DNA from: Pisaster brevispinus
Lineage: Eukaryota; Echinodermata; Asteroidea; Forcipulatida; Asteriidae
Reading direction: 5' to 3'
Assembly: GCA_023634235.1 (NCBI GenBank)
Contig: JAMKCF010000003.1
Span: forward strand, 10,758,742-10,822,741
DNA: 64,000 nt
A program made the translations under genes and the position numbers. Positions 33,126 to 46,100 of this stretch are shown here, in pieces; positions within the stretch are counted from its first letter, which is position 1; each line of letters begins with the position of its first letter. The notes under the pieces are model-generated. The model was not told where the DNA came from. It did no database searches and saw nothing but the letters and a program-made list of their open reading frames with translations.

Positions 33126-35315
33126 TGTAAATATGCACTGCCACAACTGTTTTGATTTTCTGACCTTATGCTAACCCCAACATACATGTACACATCCCCA
33201 AACCTCCAGTATTCCACTGCAGACCTTTCAAGAATGCTCCGGCCAATTAAAACAAATTGAGGCGGTGATACCTCTCATAATTAAGTTCAAAGGTAGAAGG
33301 GTGCCTGAAATGTCTCAACGTTTAAGAGCTAGCTCGACTATTCTGCCACATATTTAGCATAGTTGAAATACTACCAGTACAAATGATCCTCTCTATTCTT
33401 AAGTTTATACTTGTGTACACGTACCCTGTTTGTAAAGAACTATGGTTTTTTAGTTGCCCCTGTGACTGGTACTTTTTTCCGGACATACAATCTTTTGAGG
33501 AATGCTCCATACAGACAACATCTGCTTCATAAACTTGGTCAGTTTAACAACCAGTCAAACAAATGTCAATGCATTCTACCTAACCACAGACATTTCAAAC
33601 TTGGCATACATGTTGATCAAAGTTGTACTGTCACACACACACACACAATAAAACCACCAAAACAAAAACCCACAACCGTTTAGAACAAAGCAACTATTCC
33701 TAGCTTTTGTTTAAGTATACAAAGTAACAGTGTAACAGTGCCCAGACCCGACCATTAGTTATAAAAGAAATACTTTAAAAATAAGCTCATAAAAACACAT
33801 CACTATCTTACATTATGTCTAGTTAGTAGTTAACAGAGTGAAATTTGACAAACATCACAGTGTCAGCATCTATTAACTAAAAAATCAGAAACCCTTCCAT
33901 AACAAATAACAATACGATAACCCAACAGGACAGAAGGACACAAGCTAATGACCAGTTTCATTTCAAAAGTAGGGTCATCCTTTGGTTTTTGTCAACGTGG
34001 TGCTAATTTATAGTCCAAATTATCGAAAAAGATACAATAAAAGTCACAGGTGATAGATCAGCTGAATAAAGTGTCTATTTGATGAGAAAACAGCGAAGAA
34101 AAAAAACCTGTCACAGTATTTTCATCAAGAATCCATCCACCTTTAGCTCGAGTACTAACCACATCGGACACCACAAAAATTTGAATCTCCAAAAGTAGGC
34201 GTTAGGCAATCTTTGGAGGCTCACATTTTTGGACATACTTCTATTGATTTCTAATCAACAGGGCCTTTTTCAGACGAAATAATTTCGCAGGAAGCTTACT
34301 ACCATTACCATCTTTATAACAAAAGGCTTTCGGATACAAAATACAAAATAAAAAAAAATCTGGGGTCATGACCAAAATATGACCCTACTTTTAAGCCAGT
34401 ATCCTCCCTCCTTATTCCATTCTAAACAAATGTCTCATAAAAACCAATTCTGCTAAAAATTCCACTGTAATTAATTCAAAGGAAAGGTAGTTTTTTCATT
34501 GACTCATTACAACACCCCCAAAACAGTTAGATGGTAGCATTTAAACAGACATCAACTACCAATAGTCCCATTACATTTAATTAGTACTATGAAAAAAAGG
34601 CAAACTTTTTCAAATTAAATTACTGCTTTTGGTACACATGTAGACCAAAGTTGCCAACTTTAGAGGTAACCACTCCAAAGCTGCTAACATTTGCATCTTG
34701 CAGTCAGGGAGATTTTGTACAACAATCAGAGAAATATTTAGAAATACATTCAACATAATAGGGACAAAGTTTCCATAATCAGGAAGATCTTCAAATTTGT
34801 TCAGCAGAACATGGAAAGATTGGTTTAATTTCAGGGAACTTTCTGTAGAATCAGGGAGAGTCGGCAGCTCTGCAACAGTGTTGTGTGTACAAAAAGACTT
34901 GATTGCAATCAAGTTTAATATCATCGGACAACCATGTTACAATGTGTTACACTGATGTGTTACAAATACTTATTGGTAAAAAACCCATGTTAACTACCCT
35001 TCCAAACATAACTTCAGAACAAACCTTTCCTATTAGTTTTCTTAGAATAGCAAGAAATGAGTGGTATAAACACAACACCGTTAAAAACTAACAAAATTTC
35101 ATTTTGACTTTTTCAAAAGGAAAATGCTGACGTTTGTGGAAATGCTTCATACCTCATAAAAAGCTCAAGGTGATTGTTAATTAGCCCCCAATATGATGAC
35201 AAAATTGAAATGCACTTGTACCTCAACTCTCAAATTCTTGTCTAAACAGCTAAGACAACCCATCACACTGTGATAGCACAAGTGAAGCCCTACAGGCCTT
35301 AACACATGAGGCAAA

Positions 35316-35537
35316 AGACCCTTCCCATGAAATAATGTAAATTGCAAATCGTGCATGCGCACAAACACTACTGGTTGGTAAAATGAGGACACATCACGCC
35401 TTTTTGTACTGGACTGATGGTGGCGTGACGCGCATGCGTTTGTGCATCTGCCTTGTGCACAACTCTATGGCCTTTGCCAACCAAGAGTATACATGTACCT
35501 ACGGTAAATGAAGCTAGCATATTGCATGGGAAGGGTC
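35316..35537. mobile_element. MITE with AGACCCTTCCCATG inverted ends
   Basis: AGACCCTTCCCATG at the left and CATGGGAAGGGTCT at the right are perfect complements. Inner CGTGCATGCGCACAAAC and GCGCATGCGTTTGTGC also pair. 222 bp, non-coding; terminal AGACCC recalls the MITE at 21920-22114. Confidence 0.65.
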
Positions 35538-36119
35538 TATTCCTACAGGTAACTTAGAGGTAACCAAATGCACTGCATGCAAAAGGAAAACCTACAATGT
35601 ACATGTAGGTAGCAGTAGCACAAGCATGACAAGGGGAAATTATTCTAAATGTGTCTCACTGTCCCCTTGAAAACTATAATGTAAAAGTGAATGGAGATGT
35701 TTTTTTAAAAATCTTCTTGTAGTTTGCTTGGAACTGGTGGTCTGTAAATTGCCTTGTATGACATGGCTTTAAGTTCCTTGACAGTAAAAGTCCACTGGGT
35801 CATATACGTCCCTCATTACTATCACAACCATCATTGCTAAAACAGGGTTTAGGTAATCCCAAACTGCAGACATACAGTTAGTTTAACTAACTGGAGCTTG
35901 CTCTAGGCTTTTACATGGACACCGAGTGACTTTGGATTTTACTATGATACAATATACTGTACAAGAAACATACTGTACTAAACAACCCCCTTTCACATCT
36001 GCCTGTCAAAAAGGCAAAGAAAGATCTGTCCAGAGTAAATACTAAAATGAAAGTGCATCTAAACCTTGTATCAGGGGATCATTTCATAGAGCTGCTATGC
36101 AGAAAAAGAACATCAGCTG

Positions 36120-36275
36120 AAGTTAGTCTACAGGGCCTTTTTTCATTTTGCTGCTTACCACAGAATTCTGCGCTCTGTAGAATATGTAATAGGCTACCAT
36201 TAGACTGTAAGCATGGAATTCTACTGTAAGCATGGAATTCCGCAGTAAGCAGTGCCATGAAAGTTGGGCCTAAGC
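36120..36275. repeat. interspersed repeat family R3, copy 1
   Basis: Contains TTTCATTTTGCTGCTTACC, AGAATTCTGCGCTCTGTAG and ends GTGCCATGAAAGTTGGGCCT. Related copies with GGCCCRATTTCATGGC inverted ends are at 47228-47490 and 49915-50040. Confidence 0.6.
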
Positions 36276-36372
36276 CAGAAATGCTGTTATCTTTGAGAAA
36301 ACTTTGTTTGAAGATCTGTGCTTAAAAAATCACAGGAAAGAATGTCATCACAATCTAAGATCTTCTATGAAG

Positions 36373-36538
36373 CCTTGTTAAGTTTCTTGACAAGTTGAAA
36401 CCTTGTTAAGTTTCTTGACAAGTTCAAACCTTGTTAAGTTTCTTGACAAGTTGAAACCTTGTTAAGTTTCTTGACAAGTTGAAACCTTGTTAAGTTTCTT
36501 GACAAGTTCAAACCATGTTAAGTTTCTTGACAAGTTGA
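36373..36538. repeat. 28-bp minisatellite, 6 copies, each with a hairpin
   Basis: The unit is CCTTGTTAAGTTTCTTGACA followed by AGTTGAAA (sometimes AGTTCAAA). The arms CTTGTTAAG and CTTGACAAG are complementary except for one G-T-type mismatch, around a 3-base loop. It lies 3' of malectin and may be in its 3' UTR or just beyond. Confidence 0.95.
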
Positions 36539-37160
36539 GAGAATGCAAATAGCACTATTCCTACAATCCAACAACAATGCTGTAGAACTTTTATTATTTT
36601 CATTGTTATTATTAATGTGTTTAAAAAATTTTGAGGGGAGGTTCTCAGCAATTCCTGACTATAATAAACTAGACCCTGTTCACTGAAACCAATTTAGAAA
36701 CAGAAAAACCTACACATCTCATTGGCAGGTTTGGGGGTCCAGTTTAAAAACCAACACTGTCGTGCTGAAGAAAGTTCATTCATACATTTCAGAAGGTTTT
36801 TACAGTACACATGTAACTCGCACAACTCAGTACATGTACATCACCCTTGTATCCACCCCAGGTCCAACCGCATAAAGGATGACTTTGTGCAACTTAGTTG
36901 TACTTTCCTACATAAAGCCCTCTCCTTTAAGCAACTAAGGGGTCAAAGGTGAGAGTTCGATGTACCGACTTATACAGACAAAACACCTTTAAAACAAACG
37001 TTTGTCTTAGCTTCTTAACGCATGGAATATTATACATCCTGTTTAAAGTCATCATGAGACAAAAAACACACATTGACTTTTTCTTTTTCTAAAAAAAAAA
37101 AAAAAAAAAAAAAAAAGGAAAAAAGGGAAACTATTTTAACCTAAAGGTTTACAATCAGCG

Positions 37161-40100
37161 TTAAAGTTTGCATAGGCAAAATAGTGTTGGAATAAAAATG
37201 GCCAGTGCTATGAGAATTGGGTATAAGAAACTGCTCTCATCAGCTGCGTAGGGATCTGGCGTCTTGGGACCTGACGTGATGTGTCGCTTTGGCTTCTGAC
37301 TGGACAGGTCCGACTCCTCATCATCAGTGTCTTCCGTTTCATCCTCGTCAAGGTCGGCACCGGGCAGGGGCGGTAACTTGGGCACATCTGCAATTCCATA
37401 CAGGAGGAGAATGGTTTTTAACATGCATCTTTGTCAGCCAATCTGTCTTACATTTTGTGTAGTTTTGAACACAGATATTGCCTTCAACTCAGAACGGCTA
37501 TTTCTCAACCAAGATATGGTCATTTGGTGTGGCATGGTGTTACACCCCCCACCTCCTACTGCATCTTCATCTTCATCATTCATTTAGGAATTCCTTAGAG
37601 GATTTTCGGGGGGGGGGGTTACTTCTGTAAGGGGAAGAGTGAATTAAAGTATAGGAACATGGGATGGACTCCCTCTGCCACAAGTGTACAATGTATGCAC
37701 ATGTGGTCGTCACCCACAGGCCACTTTCTTATTGAAATTTACACCATTCAAAGCTTTAAATCTGACTACATATACTGTAGTGTTTGGCCAGTAGGGAGTC
37801 TGGGTGTCCTTTGGGTCCCCTGTTTATACCCTGGACACTCTGTTTTATTATTTTCTCAAATAAAAACATGCAAATAAAAACACCATGAGTCCATTACAAA
37901 TTACAGAACACAATTTTTGACTCAGTAGATCTTGCATTTGACAATAATGAACATACATGTATTAGATGCGCTTTTCCGAAAGCAATGTATCTTGCGTCAA
38001 AACAAGTTCAAGGTTGGCCCCACAGCCTGTGTGCAGAACTGAGAGACCGACGTTCTTCAACGCGCTGCAATTAGCAGAGTCGTGTACCCAGTAAGCGGTA
38101 AAGTTAGAGATTTGCGGCAATTTCACAGGAAGCCCCGGTGTGTATTATCACCCATCCATGTCACTGATGCTGCAATTTTCCTTAATGCACTGGAGGGTTC
38201 ACTGAGTAGATGTGCACTTTGAGTTTGAGTCTCACACAGGTTTATTGCATGTTCACTGTAAATGTCACTTGGAACTTTGAATTTGAAAAGTTTTGCAATA
38301 CACAGGAAAACATTTTCCATTAGCCTCGAATTTGGCACAAAAACTAATGGCACAAAAACAATGTGCATCAATTTTGTAAAAAAATCACCAGAAAAAAAGT
38401 TATTCTCAAGTGTGTGTGTTTGAGTTCAAATCCACTTACCATCCAAAGTTCCTTTGTAGATAACAATGGCGTTGATTTTAGGATTATCGTAGTCCCCCTG
38501 CAAACAGAAAGATGCTAAATATTAAAATCAGACGCCAGAAAAATACGATACATTATCGTAGTCGCCCTAAAAACAGAAAGATGCTTATTTAAAAATCATG
38601 CACAAGAAAATATGATGGATTATTGTAGTTTACCTGCAAGTAGTTGCCATGCAAACATAAAGACACTTATTTTAAAATCATGCGCAAGAAAATAAGATAG
38701 ATTATTGTACATGTACATGTAGTTCCCCTGCAAACAAAAAGATGCTTACTTTAAAATCATGTGCAAGAAAATACAATGGATTATCGTAGTTGTCCCGCAA
38801 ACAGAAAGACACTCATTTTAAAACCATTAAGGAGAAAAATCAATGAATATGACTGGCGCTGTATGAATTTACTGAGGCTTTTCATGGTAGAGGATCAATA
38901 TGGATTTGAAGTTTCTGGTACGCAGTGCGGGTAATCTCACAGTAGATGAATATGACTCAAGTTTGTTTACACAAGAGCTGCAAAGCCAGTTAGAAAGGCA
39001 CATCTGGCATGCTGAAAGTGATTTACAGTTTAATGGAAGAAAAACATCAAAATTGTACTTATAAATAAAAGTAGATGATACAGTAGTGGGTGATTTTTAT
39101 CCATTGCCTAGTCTTGGCCTTTTTTTAAAAAACATTGTCACTCTTTTCACAAAGTAACAAATCAAGAAGTCAGCTTTGTTTGGGTAGTTACATGTAGATG
39201 TGCTCGGACGCTCCGATGCCAAAATCTGAAATTTCTTGCCAAAATTCAAAACTGGGTCCACAAATACTAGTACGAGAAGAGCTTTCTAATAACAAACTAA
39301 TTACACCTAATTTAGATCGCATCACTAAACCAGGAGAAACACTGAGGTCATGTCCAGTGTGTACTTTGTGTTACATTTAAACATCAAATACAGAGTACAG
39401 TGAAATGGTTTAGAACAGTGCAAACTGCTCCCAGGTGCACAAAGTTGTGCAGGTGGAAATGTCACGCATCGCAGTGATGTGTGGTAAGCGTGTCCGTATC
39501 CCCAATTAACACACCTGGGGGGGGGAGGGGCTTTGAAGCAATCTACCACATGTCTTAGGTATCACCTGTTCATGTACACATATGTATGCATGTAAACTAC
39601 GTAAACACATTCTGAGCAAGTAATAACAAGGTTGTGAGAGTGGTCGCTCAGTGCATAGAAGGGTGAGATGCTGTAAGTGTGAAGTGTACAGCGTACACAC
39701 AATGGGGCCTGTACAATATGAATTTTACAATGATGTACTGTTATCAAATTAAAACTGTAGTGTCCATTTGCATTTCTCTTAAACAAGCCCTATTTCAGCG
39801 CTGTTGTTAAGCCATTTACCATTTTTCATTCAGCAGCCACTGCCAGAAACACTAAGGCAAACCCCTTGTCTTTCTATATTAGTAACTGGTTTCATTTACA
39901 TGTATGTGAATTACACAACACACTGGACCTATGGCTTTACAACCCATCCAAAGGATGAAATTGTGTTTTTTATGAAGAAGCCAATATTGATTGATATAAC
40001 AAACGAGTAAAACAAAAAGTGGTTGGTTTAAAATCAGTGCTCCCTATTCTATACCAAGTATGTACATTAGATGTGGAAGTGCGCTTGTCTAACTTACTGT

Positions 40101-43100
40101 CCCCATACAGGGCTCAAATTTGGGGTGAAAATCAATGAGAGGTATTGTATCTAATGTAATACCAAGATTGATTTCGACAAGACCAGAATTAAAATGAGGA
40201 AAAATGTCTACACAGTTAAACATTAAGGGTTTTAATTTAAACAAGCACTAAGAGAGAATCTATCCCACGCGATTACGGGTTTTCTTCAATACTTAACAGA
40301 ATTGAACGATATTTATTAGACTGAAAGTCAACATTTCAACAAAAACACAAGACTGCTAGACTTATCAAGTCATAATGAGTTTACTGGCCCGATGCTAAAA
40401 CCACTGGCCTCTGGCCTGCTGTCCAGCAGTGTCAATTTCGAGCCCTACCATTTTGCACACTACATGTGTGGTAGCATGGTGAACATGGTGAAAAGCTTTT
40501 TTTTAAGGCAGATATAATGGAGTGGGCACAGTCTTTGATGCCGCCATGATTTTGCACAAAGCACCCACAAAACCAAACAGCAACTGCTGTGGGTGCCCCT
40601 TTATTTTTTAAATGAATGTTTATTCAGGCAAAATATCACTATGCCCTGTCGAAAATTATAAAAGTTCAAGGCTTGTACATGTCTGGTGTAATTATTGAAT
40701 GCAGTCATCCGTTTTAGAATGTTTTGCCATCAGCATGCTTGATTGGTTGGGATAGTGAGGGCAGAGGGGTGGGTGCTGAAAGGTAGAGAAGTTACAAGTA
40801 CACCCTCAGTTTGACAAGTTGAGATGAAGAGGATGAAGGACCCTTGATAAGGAGGAGCCTGTCAAAGGGCTCACCCTTAACACAAGCCCGGAGTACATTG
40901 CTCTAGTAAGAAGCTGCTCTGGGCTAGTCAGCATTCTCCCTTAACCAGTTAACAGTGGTCCGCTGGCCGAATACCAGTTAAAACACCTGAGGACCAGTCA
41001 AAATTCACTCCAAGTAGTTCAGCTGGCTACTTCACTGGTGAAAAGCATCCGTATTAGATAGGAAAAAGCTAACTAATCCCACTGGCTAGTTACTGAAGAA
41101 GTTAAGGGCAAACTCTGGGCTACTAAAAACTCTGCAACCTACTTGTTTAAAATGCTCATAATTTCTTCCTTTTCAGATGTGAATACTAAATTGTTAAAAT
41201 GTGTTAATTTTTGTCGTTGCGCGTGTGAATGTACAATGTAAACTCATTGGACCAGTAAACTGGTTGTGATCTCTACCATTAATACATCAGAAAGATACAC
41301 TTACATGTACATGTATGACATTGTTTCAAATCTGGGCTACTAAAACTTCCTGGGGGTAGGTAAACTGCACAGTTTACTAGCCCGGTGGGCTACACTACAA
41401 AAAGCTTAAGTGCAAGTCCTCTGTCAACATGGCCAAGTAGTTACTATTTTCATGATCGAGAGCCCAATTATCACTGGTTCATTCACCATCAAGTTGCATA
41501 AGCTACATGGTGTATTTTTGCTGTCTACCAAGCACGCTTGCCAGTATTCATGCACAGGTTAACTACGCAAGTAGTAGACTGTCGCATGTGCAACAGTCAT
41601 GGACAGGGTAAATACACATGTGTAGTAACTACACAAGTGTAGTGCACATGCATAGGTCTACTACTTATGTGCACTAGTTTGTCAACTTCCAATACCAAAG
41701 GGAGGGTAATATTGACTAATCACCCGAAATAAACCATATTTGTTTTACTATACATGTACCTATGAGCTCTGAAATAGATTGACATTAACGTGTGTCGTCA
41801 TCTTTTCATGTGTTGGCTGTCGCTAGGGCGATGTTGGCGCATGTGTACAACATCCGGAGATCAGTTCCATGATCATAAAGCGCATGACAAGTAGACTGAT
41901 GCCCGGGCTGCCCGAGCGTCGGGCTGCCCAAGCGTCAGTTTACTTGTCATGCGTACTAATACCATGTGCGTGAATACTTGCGTGCGCGCTTGGTAAACAG
42001 CAAAGATAGCATCTAGCATGTGATGTTGAATGGACCAGTGAGAATTCGACTCTCTGAATGGACCAGTGAGAATTCAACTCTCTCAGTCATGAATATGTAT
42101 GAGGTATAGTAACTGATATTAGCTTTTCTTGGTGTTGGAAGTTGACAAACTAGTTCCCGAGGCTTAAGCCGTGTTCCCATTGGACTTATTTTTGCTAAAG
42201 TACTGCGACTTTTCTGTAGAATGACAAAATGAAATCCAATGGGAACGCATGTTAAACTGACCTCCCTGTCAACTTACCGCGACCGTGATGTAAAACTAAC
42301 AGGCCTAATGAGGTCGCGGAAGACTTCCGCGCAGCCATGGTAAGTTATCAGGGCCGATAAAAAGTCCAATGGGAACGCTCCGTGCTGTAAACCTACCACG
42401 ACCACGGTGTAAAACACTATGCAAATAACACCACTTCCTGTATACACACAGAGAAAGGGCGCGCGAAAATGGAAGTATGGTTCCCTGTCTCGTTTGCACT
42501 GACCATCATACCGTATGCAACGTGTGTACATGTATCATGCAATACAAAAACAACGCTATTTTCAATCTCGTCCAGTTGCTGCAGTTTCACTACTACTTTG
42601 GTAAGAAATATGGCAGATTTGATCGATTTTGTGAGGAGTTTAATTGGGCTAGACGAATGTGAAAATGCGCGCAAAAACTAAGTCACAGACACGTCGTATC
42701 CTGCTTAGGTCAAAGGTGACTGTGCACAGCGCCCCCGATTCGGACGATCTGCCAGTTTTGGAGAGCGAGTTAACTGTTCCGTCGCGGAATTTAAGTCCAG
42801 GTGGGAACGCACGGTAGAACTACACCTAATCCAGTCACGGTAACTTTCCGCATGGCCGCGGAAGAAAAAGTCCCATGGGAACACGGCTTTAGTTGGTCAA
42901 TTTCCAATACCTCTGGGAGTTAATATCAACTGTCCACCCTCAATCAAGTTGTATGTATAAACAAAAATACATGTTTGCTATTTATACACATTGTAGATTG
43001 TACTGGTACTGTACTCAAACATAAAATTGATTGGACTTGGTTGACTGATGACAGACAAGGAGGGGTTTAGTGTATTTTTCATTTAAAACAAATCTTGAAC

Positions 43101-46100
43101 TTTCATGTGGTTACAGCAAAGCTCGGCAGCTGGGGGCTGTATCTCCACAGGGAGCTGAGAAGGATTACAGGAATGTTGAATGTTATTGGCCCAATGACCA
43201 GGGCACTAATGGTAAGCGCATTGATACTGTCTCACTACCACTGGGCATCCAGTGTACATGGTGTACAGTGTGTACATAATTTCTTTTTAAACATTCTTGA
43301 TGCACCAGCTTGCCTCATTAACACTAATGGAAACCCACATGTGCACACACTTTGTTCTTTGTAGTCCACTCTCTTGTAAAACAGTTGGCATGGTTATGGG
43401 CAGGGCTACTATTATATACACGCACACTGTACACATGAAGCTGCACATACGCACACGTACGATACGTGCATTACACAGGACTGATCACACATGGGCAAAG
43501 AAATTTATCCTTAGTAAACAGCCTCTCTATAATGAGAGAAATACAAATTTGAATTGGAGCACCACGGCAATGACTTGGGACGTCAGGGGTTTCCCTTAAC
43601 TTTTTTTTCCACTCGCCCGCCGGACGAGTCAACCAAAATGTTGGGTCGCCCGCAAGTTTTTTCACTCGCCCGTATGTTATGCACACAATTTTCGTAGCAT
43701 CAAAAAACAAAAAAAAACAAAAACAAAAATACACACACACACACACACAAGTGTGTAAACACCTCCAATCGGGGACCTCCTATTGTCCCTCTTTTGTTTG
43801 GACTCTAACTTTTTGGCAACAGCTCCCATTGGTTTTGTACACAATTTCCAACTAGGGACCTTTACCCAACCGGGGACCCTATTGTCCTCTTTTGTTATAG
43901 GTCCCCGGTTTGAATGTGAAAACAAACTCACACACACACACGGAAATTTACGTTTTTGGACCTTCTTATCCCCTAATTTCTTCCCTTAATAATCCTTTTT
44001 TCATCAACTACCATTTTCATGGATTTTTGATTTGAGAATCGGTTTTATAGAACTTGTTTTGCAATGAAACCTTCGTGTTAACGATCGATCGACGACGCAC
44101 GATGGAGAAAAAAACCCAATGAACTTTGCCCTGCAACGCCCTCTATCGGCGATGTCGATGCTGGAATAGCCTTAACCCAACGCTGTGTACAGTACAGAAT
44201 CCGAGGGCGTGCGCGCCACAATGTGCAGCATTTCTTTACTCGACTCGTGAACGTGTACAGAGTTGGAGGCTAGCCAAGCTTTCTTATGAATATGTAGTTT
44301 TTAACGGGCCAATCACAGCGTGCGGAATGTTGGTTAGGATGGACTTTGGACCTGCTGTTGTACTGTACAATACACCATGTGCTGTGTGCGTGCGTGGACT
44401 ACAGGCGGGCGAGCGAACGTTGTGGGGCCTGTGGATACTCGCTACCATTACCATGTGGTTATGAGCGTGCGTGGACTACAGGCGGGCAAGCGAACGTTGT
44501 GGGGCCTGTGGATACTCGCTACCATTACCATGTGGTTATGTGCGTGCGTGCGTGTTTTACTTATGAACGATCGTGATCGCGATCGCGGCCACATTAAATC
44601 TAGCAAATGTAAATACTTCCCAAACCATTTTACGAACTTATAAATAATCTCTCTCTGGGATTTTACCACTGTACCCCTCATTTATTGTGAAAAGGAACAA
44701 ATTTTTGACTCGCCCGGCGGGCTAGTAAAGGAAGGGTTTTGACTCGCCCGCCGCTGTTTTCACTCGCATTTGGCGACCGGGCGACCGCTAATTTCGAACC
44801 CTGGACGTGGGGGCAATTGAGTTCATTGCTTCTATGAAACATCATGTACAATATGCATACATACAGTATAAGAGATTTAGTTTCATATTGGTAAACTGCA
44901 CTTTTTTCCACTGAAAATATTGATTTACAACTAAAGTGAATACAGGAAATCGTTGTTCCCCTTTGATATTCAATAAATCCCTATCTCTATGGTCCAGCAA
45001 TTAAGGAGGAAATTAATGAGTATCGTAAGCTGTACATGAACAAAACACTGTACCTCCCGTTGTTTGTACTGTAAATAAATACCATCTGTTCCAGCCAAGC
45101 TAAAATAGGCCTGATGCTTTTGTTAACAGTCTGACTGCACACTGACACTGCAACCAAAGCGTTGCTTCAAACTTCATTTTGACATGTTGAATGATACAGT
45201 TATTGGTGTGTCGTTGACAAGCGGTCGAGCACACTGGACTCAAGCTCTGGTGTTGAGTCCTGGTCTTGACACTTGTGTTCTTCAGCAAGACACTCAACCA
45301 TGATTGCTTTGTGCTTTGGATGGGATGTAAAGCCTATGGTCTTACACAATGCACATAAAAGAACCTACATCGCTATGAGAAGAGGTTTGTCCTGATGTTT
45401 TTGGCAGTGGCTGCTGAATGCTCCACATTACCTTGTAAACCATTAGACGGTGCAACAAAATGGCGTTTCATAATTCAAAACATACATGTAGCTCTGCTTA
45501 TCCTATTGAAAAACAATTAATGAGCGTTTTGATACGCTTCTAGGGGTAGGATAAAGCGTTACATAAAAACCCATTATTATGATTAATTTTTATTATTATT
45601 ATTATTATTTGTACCTGTATATTTTATTTATACATGTAGAGGAACACTTTGTAATATGATGTGACAAGACCCTTTAAAGACAAAGAACTGAAGCTGGTTA
45701 TTTATCAGGAACTTTCTTTTTGTTTTCAATTTGCTAGTTTCAATCTGAAAGCTCAGTGATTACACGTCATGTAAGTGCGCACAAAACCAGTCAGAGAAAT
45801 ATGTCCATTGAAGTGCACTACCAAAGTCGAGGAAATAACATCTGAAGACCTGACAAATCATTTAGATTGCAATCAAAATCAGCTTAATACAGTATATGAA
45901 CAGGCACAGAATCCCTGACAAAACAAACATTTTTTATTTTTTTTTACAAATAAATCTGTTTTTTGGGGTGTTGTTTTTTATACACAAGACCACCACCTTT
46001 TCTAAGGTTGGTTATATGGTGTGTTTATGACTAGAGGATTGGAATTAATTAACTACGTATTTAGAACCAGGGTTTCCCTAAAATTGTCCATTCCCCAGGA

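Larger units (their letters stand above)
29650..37160. other. non-coding stretch between RNFT and malectin
   Basis: No conserved coding exon is recognised on either strand. Part of the right side must be the 3' UTR of malectin, transcribed leftward from 37161; a minus-strand AATAAA near 36590 is one candidate signal. The stretch contains a hairpin at 30935, an R1 repeat, the 40-bp minisatellite at 32021, an R2 repeat at 32973, a MITE at 35316, an R3 repeat at 36120, the 28-bp minisatellite at 36373 and a poly-A run of 26 at about 37092. Confidence 0.5.

Noticed and set aside
42469..42681. Small open frame with a signal-like start ([19 protein letters not shown])
   Set aside because: It lies wholly inside the 722-bp MITE, resembles no known protein and has no conserved partner in the window.
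44126..44643. Overlapping Cys/Trp-rich open frames
   Set aside because: They run through the hAT-like element and its 77-bp tandem duplication, and the other copy of the element does not keep the frames.
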